This document shows, piece after piece, positions 1 through 5,660 of a stretch of 9,445 nucleotides of DNA (its first letter is position 1; every line of letters starts with the position of its first letter). A program made the position numbers and the translations under genes. Origin of the DNA: an uncultured Burkholderiales bacterium (GTDB lineage Bacteria > Pseudomonadota > Gammaproteobacteria > Burkholderiales > Burkholderiaceae_C); NCBI GenBank assembly GCA_903856995.1, contig CAIODK010000105.1:1-9445 (forward strand). The letters run 5' to 3'. Below the pieces are notes generated by a model. That model saw only the letters and a program-made list of their open reading frames with translations. It ran no database searches and was not told the DNA's origin.

Positions 1-825
1 GTCCGCGGCGAGCTTGGGGCCGTTGGTCTCGAGCACAGAGATGTAGTTTTCAATCGACATGGTGTCGTTCAGCTGACCGCCAAAGCGTTCAGCGGCAATG
101 CCGACGCGGATGCCTTTGCGGGCTGCATACACAGCGGCGGCTGCACCGGCTGGGCCACCACCCACGATCAATACGTCGTAAGGGGCTTTCTCGCTCATTT
201 TCACGGCGTCGCGTGCGGCAGCGCCTGTGTCGAGCTTGGCGACGATCTCTTCCACGCTCATGCGGCCTGAGCCGAACACTTGGCCGTTCAAGAACACCAT
301 GGGCACAGCCATGATTTGGCGCTCTTCCACTTCCTTTTGGAACGCGCCGCCTTCGATCACCACGGTCTTGACCTTGGGGTTGACGATGGCCATGAGCGAG
401 AGCGCTTGCACCACGTCTGGGCAGTTGTGGCAGCTCAGGGACATGTAGACCTCGAAGTTGAAGTCGCCACCAGCAACAGGATTAAGACCTTTGATGCTAT
501 CGATCACATCTTGTTCCACCTTGGGTGGGTGACCGCCGGTCCACAACAGGGCCAACACCAGCGAGGTGAACTCGTGACCCAGTGGCAAACCTGCAAAGCG
601 CACGCCGTGGGTTTCACCTTCGCGAACGACGGCGAATGATGGCTTGCGTGCATCAGTGCCCGATGTGTCGAGCGTGACTTTGTCAGACAAGCCCACGATG
701 GTGTTGAGCAGCTCGCCCATGTCTTTGCCAGTCTCGCTGTCGTCGAGTGAGGCGATCAAGCGGATGGGCTGGCGCAACATGCCAAGGTATTGTTGAAGTT
801 GTGTTTTGAGTGCGTCGTCGAGCAT
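1..825 (-). CDS. ahpF: Alkyl hydroperoxide reductase subunit F, N-terminal half (3' end beyond the window)
   Basis: AhpF is the cytoplasmic FAD/NADH disulfide reductase that recycles oxidised AhpC. Reading the minus strand from ATG at 825 gives 275 residues with no stop to the window edge. The family is about 520-530 residues long, so roughly half is present. The N-terminal tandem thioredoxin-like domain carries the redox pair SCHNC (Cys132 and Cys135), matching the CHNC centre of E. coli AhpF that passes electrons to AhpC. The FAD-binding Rossmann motif VGGGPAGAAAA follows at about residues 221-231, then an RFGGQL segment at 247-252. The second CxxC, in the NADH/FAD half, would lie outside the window. 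The start is supported by TAGGAAAACACC directly before ATG. ahpC lies upstream on the same strand, 166 bp away, so cotranscription is likely. No damage is visible. Confidence 0.96.
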   Translation of the reverse strand, partial: MLDDALKTQLQQYLGMLRQPIRLIASLDDSETGKDMGELLNTIVGLSDKVTLDTSGTDARKPSFAVVREGETHGVRFAGLPLGHEFTSLVLALLWTGGHPPKVEQDVIDSIKGLNPVAGGDFNFEVYMSLSCHNCPDVVQALSLMAIVNPKVKTVVIEGGAFQKEVEERQIMAVPMVFLNGQVFGSGRMSVEEIVAKLDTGAAARDAVKMSEKAPYDVLIVGGGPAGAAAAVYAARKGIRVGIAAERFGGQLNDTMSIENYISVLETNGPKLAAD

Positions 826-841
826 GGTGTTTTCCTATTTC

Positions 842-883
842 AGGGTGCAAAGACCCTAGGCCATGCGCTTGTGGCGCTGGCTT
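842..883 (-). other. Two adjacent hairpins just upstream of ahpF
   Basis: Two potential stem-loops abut in the ahpC-ahpF spacer. The first (842-857) has perfect 5-bp arms, AGGGT and ACCCT, around a 6-nt loop. The second (858-883) pairs CCA-GCGC with GCGC-TGG across a 5-nt loop, with one bulged T at 864 and further pairs at its base. In the minus-strand transcript they lie about 17-58 nt before the ahpF start codon, close to its ribosome binding site. No U-run follows, so they are not intrinsic terminators. mRNA processing, stability or translational control are possible roles. The inverted repeats are seen directly; any function is inferred. Confidence 0.4.
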
Positions 884-906
884 GAGTGGTTCATCGGGGT
901 GGGGTT

Positions 907-920
907 CGTTGAGGACAACG
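907..920 (-). other. Small hairpin in the ahpC-ahpF spacer
   Basis: CGTTG-AGGA-CAACG forms a perfect 5-bp stem with a 4-nt loop between the other spacer hairpins. It is short enough to arise by chance alone. It is listed because it is one of four small stem-loops in a 166-bp gap. No function is assigned. Confidence 0.25.
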
Positions 921-955
921 CACGCGGCTTGTGGCTGCATGCGCTGCGGTCAACG

Positions 956-971
956 CCCTGCTTGCGCAGGG
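956..971 (-). other. GC-rich hairpin 20 nt downstream of ahpC
   Basis: CCCTGC-TTGC-GCAGGG is a perfect 6-bp GC-rich stem with a 4-nt loop, 20 nt after the ahpC stop codon in the minus-strand transcript. The downstream side (GCGTTGACCGC on the minus strand) has no T-run, so it is not a classical rho-independent terminator. It could protect the 3' end of an ahpC-only mRNA and so let ahpC be expressed above ahpF, but this is inference. Confidence 0.4.
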
Positions 972-991
972 TGTGGTTCAGGAGGTAAAAA

Positions 992-1555
992 TTAGATCTT
1001 GCCGACCAAGTCGATGGAAGGAGCCAAAGTCTTAGCGCCTTCTTTCCACTTCGCTGGGCACACTTGGCCTGGGTTAGCGGCGGTGTACTGAGCGGCGGTC
1101 AACTTGCGCAATGTCTCAGACACGTCACGAGCGATTTCGTTGGAATGGACTTCCATTGTTTTGATCATGCCTTCTGGGTTGATCACAAACGTGCCGCGCA
1201 ATGCCAGGCCGTCTTCTTCAATGTGCACGCCAAAAGCGCGTGTCAACTTGTGTGTGGGATCACCGATCAATGGGAACTTGGCTTTGCCCACAGCAGGCGA
1301 AGTGTCATGCCACACTTTGTGTGAGAAGTGGGTGTCGGTGGTGATGATGTACACCTCTGCGCCGGCTTTTTGGAAGGCAGCGTAGTTGTCAGCAGCATCT
1401 TCGATTTCTGTGGGGCAGTTGAAGGTGAAAGCGGCTGGCATGAAGATGAACACGTTCCACTTGCCTTTGAGCGTGGCTTCGGTCACTTCGATGAATTTGC
1501 CGTTGTGGAAGGCTTGGTTTTTGAAAGGCTGAACTTGTGTGTTGATTAAAGACAT
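992..1555 (-). CDS. ahpC: Alkyl hydroperoxide reductase subunit C (2-Cys peroxiredoxin)
   Basis: AhpC reduces hydrogen peroxide, organic peroxides and peroxynitrite in the cytoplasm, using electrons from AhpF. The protein is 187 residues, the usual length for the AhpC/Prx1 family. The peroxidatic cysteine is Cys47 in the PxxxTxxC motif (Pro40, Thr44, Cys47). The resolving cysteine is Cys166 in GQVCPAKW. Arg120 in the LALRGTF segment matches the conserved active-site arginine. The C-terminus LAPSIDLVGKI is typical of the family. AAAGGAAA sits 6 nt before ATG and supports the start. The segment around Cys47 reads MPAAFTFNCPTEIED, not the commoner YPADFTFVCPTEL, so this belongs to a divergent AhpC subgroup. 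ahpF follows downstream on the same strand. Confidence 0.98.
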   Translation of the reverse strand: MSLINTQVQPFKNQAFHNGKFIEVTEATLKGKWNVFIFMPAAFTFNCPTEIEDAADNYAAFQKAGAEVYIITTDTHFSHKVWHDTSPAVGKAKFPLIGDPTHKLTRAFGVHIEEDGLALRGTFVINPEGMIKTMEVHSNEIARDVSETLRKLTAAQYTAANPGQVCPAKWKEGAKTLAPSIDLVGKI

Positions 1556-1589
1556 GTGGTTTCCTTTGGGTGGTTGTTAAAAACTATCG

Positions 1590-1606
1590 AATGAGCAAAA
1601 CTCATT
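1590..1606. promoter_or_regulatory. Candidate operator upstream of ahpC
   Basis: AATGAG-CAAAA-CTCATT is an inverted repeat with perfect 6-bp arms and a 5-nt spacer, centred about 43 bp before the ahpC start codon, where a promoter is expected. Its inner 15 bp fits the T-N11-A pattern of LysR-type operators, the family that includes OxyR, a common ahpC regulator. It does not match the ATAG-N7-CTAT OxyR consensus well. The symmetry is seen directly; the regulator is unknown. Confidence 0.4.
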
Positions 1607-1647
1607 GACATGAATGTTAGCCAAGAAACCGTGTGCCCGTGATTGTT

Positions 1648-1672
1648 TGTCTCAATGAGACCGATTGAGACA
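1648..1672. promoter_or_regulatory. 9-bp inverted repeat between the kinase gene and ahpC
   Basis: TGTCTCAAT-(7 nt)-ATTGAGACA has perfect 9-bp arms. A second dyad, GTCTC-AAT-GAGAC, is nested in its left half. It lies 22 bp beyond the kinase stop codon and about 93 bp before the ahpC start. As RNA it could form a stem, but no T-run follows on either strand, so an intrinsic terminator is not supported. The octamer TCAATGAG at 1652-1659 recurs in opposite orientation at 1601-1608 within the other ahpC-proximal repeat, which favours a protein-binding role. Confidence 0.4.
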
Positions 1673-1694
1673 GCCTTGCGGTCGCTGGCTTAAT

Positions 1695-3137
1695 TTAGGC
1701 TTGCGTGTTCGAGAAGCGCACCGAGAAACGAGCCCCGGGCATGGGTTTGCCTGGAAAAGCATCTTCCAGTGTCACGATGGCTGCGTGTTGGTGTGCAATT
1801 TCCAGCACGATAGCCAGCCCCAAGCCTGAACCATCGGCCTCCGTGCCCAAGGCGCGGTAGAAGGGCTGGAACACCAAATCGCGCTCGGCGTCGGGGATGC
1901 CGGGGCCAGAGTCTTCCACTTGCAAGATCAAAACTTTACCGAGCTTGTCGGCCAGTAGGCGCAGGGTGATCACGCCTGGGTGGGCTTCGGTGGAGGGGGT
2001 GTAGTTGATGGCGTTGTCCACCAAGTTGCGCACCATTTCTTTGAGCAGCGTGGGGCTGCCCATCACGCGGACACCGCTGCTGCCGGGTTGCGCGCCCTCG
2101 TAGCCAAGATCGATGTGTTTGTCCAGTGCGTGTGGCAGAGAGTCTTGAATCACGTCGCTGACCAAGCTCACCAAATCACACGGGTTGCGTGCGATGTTGG
2201 TGCTGCCGCTTTCGGCACGTGCCAACGAGAGCAATTGGTTGACCGTGTGCGTGGCGCGAATGCTCGCCCGTCCTATCAGTTTCAGGGACTGTTTCAGCTC
2301 GTCTGCGCTCGAGTCGGCGCGTTGCGCCAAGTCGGCTTGCATGCGTAAGCCCGCGAGCGGGGTTTTGAGCTGATGCGCGGCATCTGCCAAGAAACGTTTT
2401 TGTGTGGCGATGGACTCTTTGAGTCGTGTCAGCAAGTCGTTGATGGAGGCCACGAGCGGTGCCACCTCTTGCGGCACGGCGGAGTCATCGAGGGGGCTCA
2501 AGTCATCGGGCTTGCGCAGGCGAATGCGTTCTTCTAGCTTGCTCAGCGGGCGAATGCCGCGGGCCAAAGCCAGCCACACCAGCAGCACCGCCAGCGGCAA
2601 AATGACGAATTGCGGCAGCATCACGCCTTTGATAATTTCGGTGGCCAGCACCGAGCGCTTTTCGAGTGTTTCGCCCACCTGCACCAGCACCGGCTTAGCG
2701 CCCGGTACTTCCACGCGAACCCAGGTGTAGGCCACGCGAACATCCGCGCCACGCATTTCATCATCGCGAATGCGGACTTCTCCGGCCAAAGGTTGCTCTT
2801 CATCGGTGGGCAGTGGGAAGTCGCGCTCGCCGCTCACAAACTCACCGCGCGTGCCGAGCACTTGGTAGTAAATCATGTCGGCTTCATCGGCGCGCAAGAT
2901 CTCGCGCGCAGGCAAAGGCAGGTGGAAGTACATGCGCGTTTGGTCGCTCTTGACGAGCTGGGCGAGCGCTTGGACGTTGTATTCCAAGCCTCGGTCAAAC
3001 GGGCGCCCGGCAATGCTTTGGGCGACCAGCCAGGTCAAGGCCAAGCTAACGGGCCACAGCAGCAGCAGCGGCGTCAGCATCCAATCCAGAATCTCGCCAA
3101 ATAGCGAGTGTTGCTCGCGCCTAAACAGCTTAGCCAT
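1695..3137 (-). CDS. Sensor histidine kinase, TctE/QseC-like with a 2CSK-type N-terminal domain
   Basis: This inner-membrane two-component sensor is 480 residues long. The first membrane segment is at about 17-39. A periplasmic region (about 40-168) follows, which I place with the 2CSK_N sensor domain of TctE/QseC-type kinases. The second membrane segment is at about 172-192, then a HAMP-like linker to about 240. The HisKA helix contains the phosphoacceptor His255 in AAHQLKTPLAGLR. The ATPase domain has the N box EMVRNLVDNAINY (about 367-379), the G1 box DSGPGIP (409-415), the F box FQPFYR (423-428) and the G2 box GSGLGLAIV (436-444). All catalytic motifs are intact. It starts 15 nt after the response-regulator stop without a strong ribosome binding site, so translational coupling is likely. 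TctE kinases often sense tricarboxylates, but no transporter genes are visible here, so the ligand is unknown. Confidence 0.93.
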   Translation of the reverse strand: MAKLFRREQHSLFGEILDWMLTPLLLLWPVSLALTWLVAQSIAGRPFDRGLEYNVQALAQLVKSDQTRMYFHLPLPAREILRADEADMIYYQVLGTRGEFVSGERDFPLPTDEEQPLAGEVRIRDDEMRGADVRVAYTWVRVEVPGAKPVLVQVGETLEKRSVLATEIIKGVMLPQFVILPLAVLLVWLALARGIRPLSKLEERIRLRKPDDLSPLDDSAVPQEVAPLVASINDLLTRLKESIATQKRFLADAAHQLKTPLAGLRMQADLAQRADSSADELKQSLKLIGRASIRATHTVNQLLSLARAESGSTNIARNPCDLVSLVSDVIQDSLPHALDKHIDLGYEGAQPGSSGVRVMGSPTLLKEMVRNLVDNAINYTPSTEAHPGVITLRLLADKLGKVLILQVEDSGPGIPDAERDLVFQPFYRALGTEADGSGLGLAIVLEIAHQHAAIVTLEDAFPGKPMPGARFSVRFSNTQA

Positions 3138-3152
3138 GTGAGCGCGGCGTGT

Positions 3153-3827
3153 TTAACCCGGGATTTTTTCGAGGCAGTAGCCCAAGCCACGCACGGTGGC
3201 GATACGGATGGGGCCTTTTTCAATCTTCTTGCGCAGGCGGTGGATGTACACCTCAATCGCGTTGTTGCTCACCTCTTCGCCCCACTCGCACAGGCGTTCG
3301 ACCAATTGGTCTTTGCTCACCAAACGACCGGTGCGTTGCAGCAGCACTTCCAGCAAACCCAGTTCACGTGCGGATAGCTCAATCATCTTGCCGTCGATGC
3401 TGGCGACGCGACCGGTTTGGTCGTACACCATGGGGCCGTGTTTGATGCAGGACGATGTGCCGCCCATGCCGCGACGCGTCAAGGCGCGTACGCGTGCTTC
3501 GAGCTCTTGCAGACTGAAGGGCTTGGCCATGTAGTCGTCTGCACCGTAGTCCAAACCTTTGACACGCTCTTCCACGCCATCAGCGGCAGTGAGGATGAGC
3601 ACAGGGATGGACGAGCCGCGTGAACGCAAGCGCTTGAGCACTTCTAGGCCGTGCATTTTGGGAAGCCCTAGATCCAAAATGAGTAAATCAAACTCGTCGG
3701 TGGTCATCAGAGCGGCGTCAGCTTCGGTGCCACTGGCCACGTGATCTGCGGCAGCCCCAGACGCGCGCAAGGTGCGCAACAGGCCATCGGCCAAGACCAG
3801 GTCGTCTTCTGCAATCAGTATGCGCAT
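3153..3827 (-). CDS. Response regulator, OmpR/PhoB class (TctD/QseB-like)
   Basis: This cytoplasmic transcription factor is presumably phosphorylated by the adjacent kinase. It has 224 residues, typical of the class. The receiver domain (about 1-118) has the acidic pocket Asp8 and Asp9, the phosphoacceptor Asp52 in LILDLGLP, the switch Thr80 and the invariant Lys102 in AKPF. The C-terminal winged helix-turn-helix (about 128-221) includes LSARELGLLEVLL, the recognition region NAIEVYIHRLRKKI and the terminal hairpin IATVRGLGYCLE. GGAG lies 8 nt before ATG. It follows the MarR gene by 34 bp and precedes the kinase gene by 15 bp, consistent with one operon. It resembles TctD, but its target genes cannot be read from the sequence. 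The repeats upstream of ahpC are possible but unproven sites. Confidence 0.94.
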   Translation of the reverse strand: MRILIAEDDLVLADGLLRTLRASGAAADHVASGTEADAALMTTDEFDLLILDLGLPKMHGLEVLKRLRSRGSSIPVLILTAADGVEERVKGLDYGADDYMAKPFSLQELEARVRALTRRGMGGTSSCIKHGPMVYDQTGRVASIDGKMIELSARELGLLEVLLQRTGRLVSKDQLVERLCEWGEEVSNNAIEVYIHRLRKKIEKGPIRIATVRGLGYCLEKIPG

Positions 3828-3861
3828 GAGTTGTCTCCAGCTTCGTCGTTGTTTTGTCGGA

Positions 3862-4371
3862 TCAGGGCTTCGATTCTAGGCCTGAGTATGCGCTGGCATA
3901 GGCCTCTAGGCCCAAACTGACCACGGTTGCGACCTCTGCACCCACTTCTTGTTGAAATTCAAGTTCGGTTTGGGTCACCGCTTGCTCGAAGGCCTGCAGC
4001 CAAGCCAAACCAGTAGGGGTGAATACGATGCGTCGGGCGCGGGCGTCTTGTGGATCGGCCGTGCGTACTACCAAGCCCCAGGCTTCGCATTGGGTCACCA
4101 GGTCGCCCATCGCCTGCTTGGTCATGCCGGCACTCGCAGCTAGCTCGCTCAGGCGTGAGCCCTGCAAGCTCAGGTGGCGCGTGATGTGGATGTGTGCAGC
4201 ACTGACTTGTGCGCGCGAGGCGAGGTTTGACAGAGCAAGAGGCACGTCCTCGTTGCGTGCCATCAGCTGAAGCACGCGGGCATCAAATCGGCGCATCGCG
4301 TGGCCAAGCAAGCGGCCAAGGTGGATTTGACGCCAGTCGGGCGAAGGTGAAATGACGGGCGAAGCAGACAT
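3862..4371 (-). CDS. MarR-family transcriptional regulator
   Basis: The 169-residue protein has MarR-family architecture: an N-terminal dimerisation helix (about 17-39), a helix-turn-helix with GSRLSELAASAGMTKQAMGD (71-90), and a wing with the family signature DPQDARARRIVFTPTG (106-121), followed by a long C-terminal helix. The only cysteine is Cys95, next to the recognition helix. The N-terminal redox cysteine of OhrR-type sensors is absent, so peroxide sensing is not supported. The gene diverges from recA and lies 34 bp upstream of the response regulator. The start has no clear Shine-Dalgarno, only AAAG next to ATG, with TATAAA abutting it at 4373-4378. I kept ATG 4371 because the N-terminal helix needs residues from about 15 onward. 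The ligand is unknown; an inverted repeat at 4386-4411 is a candidate autoregulatory site. Confidence 0.85.
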   Translation of the reverse strand: MSASPVISPSPDWRQIHLGRLLGHAMRRFDARVLQLMARNEDVPLALSNLASRAQVSAAHIHITRHLSLQGSRLSELAASAGMTKQAMGDLVTQCEAWGLVVRTADPQDARARRIVFTPTGLAWLQAFEQAVTQTELEFQQEVGAEVATVVSLGLEAYASAYSGLESKP

Positions 4372-4385
4372 CTTTATATGGTAAG

Positions 4386-4411
4386 GTAAACTGACTTTAA
4401 AAAGTGTTTAC
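4386..4411. promoter_or_regulatory. Inverted repeat between the MarR gene and recA
   Basis: GTAAAC (4386-4391) and GTTTAC (4406-4411) form an inverted repeat that encloses a second pair, ACTTT (4394-4398) and AAAGT (4401-4405). The two arm sets are offset by 2 nt on the left side. It lies 15-40 bp before the MarR start, where MarR proteins commonly bind to autoregulate, and its right edge overlaps the proposed recA -35 hexamer. The repeat is seen directly; MarR binding is inferred. Confidence 0.4.
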
Positions 4412-4434
4412 ACGTTTCGACTTTGCGTTAAAGT
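4407..4434 (+). promoter_or_regulatory. Candidate sigma-70 promoter of recA
   Basis: TTTACA at 4407-4412 matches the -35 consensus at 5 of 6 bases. TAAAGT at 4429-4434 matches the -10 at 4 of 6, with a 16-bp spacer. Transcription would then start near 4441, inside the LexA boxes, a sensible place for repression. The -10 is weak and other promoters in this region cannot be excluded. Confidence 0.4.
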
Positions 4435-4435
4435 A

Positions 4436-4451
4436 CTGGTCAAGCATCCAG
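4436..4451. promoter_or_regulatory. LexA (SOS) box 1 upstream of recA
   Basis: CTGGTCAAGCATCCAG fits the proteobacterial LexA core CTG-N10-CAG, and TA before it matches the extended consensus TACTGT. The third inner base on each side departs from CTGT...ACAG. It lies 61 bp before the recA start codon and immediately after the proposed -10 element. recA is the classic LexA target, so position supports function. Confidence 0.65.
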
Positions 4452-4467
4452 CTGTTGTTAAACGCAG
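4452..4467. promoter_or_regulatory. LexA (SOS) box 2 upstream of recA
   Basis: CTGTTGTTAAACGCAG is a second CTG-N10-CAG site and begins at the base after box 1 ends. It keeps CTGT on the left and CAGT on the right, so it is the closer match to the extended consensus. The AT-rich centre suits LexA binding. It ends 44 bp before the recA start codon. Confidence 0.65.
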
Positions 4468-4511
4468 TGGCTGGAAATTTCAAGTAAGCCCTTGTTTTAA
4501 CGGAGATTTTT

Positions 4512-5636
4512 ATGAACAGCAAACCCATCGTCGCTGACAGCGAAAAAGCCAAAGCCCTGCAAGCTGCCTTGGCGCAGATCGAAAAGCAATTCGGCAAGGG
4601 CACCATCATGCGCTTGGGCGAAGGTGAGGTGATTGATGACATCCAAGTCGTCTCAACCGGGTCTTTGGGTCTGGACATCGCGTTGGGCGTCGGCGGTTTG
4701 CCACGTGGCCGCGTGATTGAAATCTACGGCCCAGAGTCATCGGGCAAAACCACCCTCACGCTGCAAGTGATTGCTGAAATGCAAAAACAAGGCGGCACCT
4801 GCGCGTTTGTGGATGCTGAGCACGCCTTGGACTCTCAATACGCCCAAAACCTCGGCGTGAACTTGCAAGAGTTGCTCATCAGCCAACCCGACACCGGCGA
4901 ACAAGCTCTCGAAGTGGTGGACAGCTTGGTGCGCTCTGGCGCGGTGGACTTGGTGGTGATCGACTCGGTCGCCGCATTGACACCCAAGGCCGAACTCGAA
5001 GGCGACATGGGCGACTCATTGCCCGGCCTGCAAGCGCGCTTGATGAGCCAAGCTTTGCGAAAGTTGACTGCCTCCATCAAGAAGACCAACTGCACGGTAG
5101 TTTTCATCAACCAAATTCGCATGAAGATTGGCGTGATGTTTGGCTCCCCAGAGACCACCACGGGTGGTAACGCCCTGAAGTTCTACGCCTCGGTGCGTTT
5201 GGACATTCGTCGGACTGGCACGATCAAACGCGGTGACGAAGCGGTGGGCAACGAAACCCGCGTGAAAGTGGTGAAGAACAAAGTAGCGCCGCCCTTCAAG
5301 ACAGCCGAGTTCGACATCTTGTTTGGCGAAGGCATCAGCCGCCAAGGCGAAATCATTGACATGGGCGTGAACGCCAAAGTCATCGAGAAGTCTGGCGCTT
5401 GGTACGCCTACAACGGTGAAAAAATTGGTCAAGGACGCGACAACGCCCGTGAGTTTTTGCGTGAAAACGCAGCCCTTGCTTTCGAAATTGAAAACAAAGT
5501 GCGCGAATCGTTGGGCATTCCGTTGTTGGCAGGGGGCGCTGAAGCTCCAGTTGTCAAAGAAGAGAAAGCGCCTAAGGCGGCCAAGCCGGCCAAGGAAGTA
5601 AAAGAAGCAAAAGACGCCGACGACGTGCTGGCCTAA
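4512..5636 (+). CDS. recA: Recombinase RecA
   Basis: RecA is the DNA-dependent ATPase that forms filaments on single-stranded DNA, catalyses strand exchange and triggers LexA self-cleavage in the SOS response. The protein has 374 residues. The N-terminal oligomerisation helix covers about 11-30. Walker A is GPESSGKT (73-80), the catalytic glutamate is Glu103 in DAEHALD, and Walker B ends at Asp151 in LVVIDS. DNA-binding loop L1 includes EGDMGDSLPGLQAR (163-176). Loop L2 follows the sensor Asn200-Gln201 in FINQIRMKIG and runs through GSPETTTGGNALKFYAS. The C-terminal domain is complete. The tail (349-374) has lysine at every third position from 349 to 367 and then an acidic DADD. CGGAG lies 6 nt before ATG. 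Two LexA-type boxes lie upstream, and recX follows after 24 bp. Confidence 0.99.
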   Translation: MNSKPIVADSEKAKALQAALAQIEKQFGKGTIMRLGEGEVIDDIQVVSTGSLGLDIALGVGGLPRGRVIEIYGPESSGKTTLTLQVIAEMQKQGGTCAFVDAEHALDSQYAQNLGVNLQELLISQPDTGEQALEVVDSLVRSGAVDLVVIDSVAALTPKAELEGDMGDSLPGLQARLMSQALRKLTASIKKTNCTVVFINQIRMKIGVMFGSPETTTGGNALKFYASVRLDIRRTGTIKRGDEAVGNETRVKVVKNKVAPPFKTAEFDILFGEGISRQGEIIDMGVNAKVIEKSGAWYAYNGEKIGQGRDNAREFLRENAALAFEIENKVRESLGIPLLAGGAEAPVVKEEKAPKAAKPAKEVKEAKDADDVLA

Positions 5637-5657
5637 GCGCAGCACAGAAAAGCCAGC
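5627..5657 (+). other. Hairpin linking the recA 3' end to the recX start
   Basis: GCTGGC (5627-5632), within the last recA codons, is complementary to GCCAGC (5652-5657), which ends 3 nt before the recX GTG. The loop is 19 nt and contains the recA stop codon. No U-run follows, so this is not the intrinsic terminator known between recA and recX in E. coli. Ribosomes finishing recA would open the stem, so it may couple recX translation to recA. The pairing is seen; the function is inferred. Confidence 0.35.
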
Positions 5658-5660
5658 CTT

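Noticed and set aside
683..940. 85-residue minus-strand frame across the ahpC-ahpF spacer and the ahpF start
   Set aside because: It overlaps the start of ahpF in another frame, has no clear ribosome binding site, and has Pro/His/Arg-rich content typical of a noncoding frame.
980..986. AGGAGGT on the plus strand, a perfect Shine-Dalgarno (an anti-Shine-Dalgarno mimic in the ahpC transcript)
   Set aside because: No plus-strand start codon with a credible gene follows at the right distance. A 7-base match by chance is likely.
1581..1590. ACTATCGA resembling part of an OxyR half-site (ATAG on the minus strand) near ahpC
   Set aside because: The partner CTAT at the N7 spacing and the second half-site pair are absent, so one tetranucleotide is not evidence.
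4471..4484. Imperfect palindrome CTGGAAATTTCAAG in the recA leader
   Set aside because: It has only an 8-bp perfect core (GAAATTTC), common in AT-rich leaders, and no match to a known operator.
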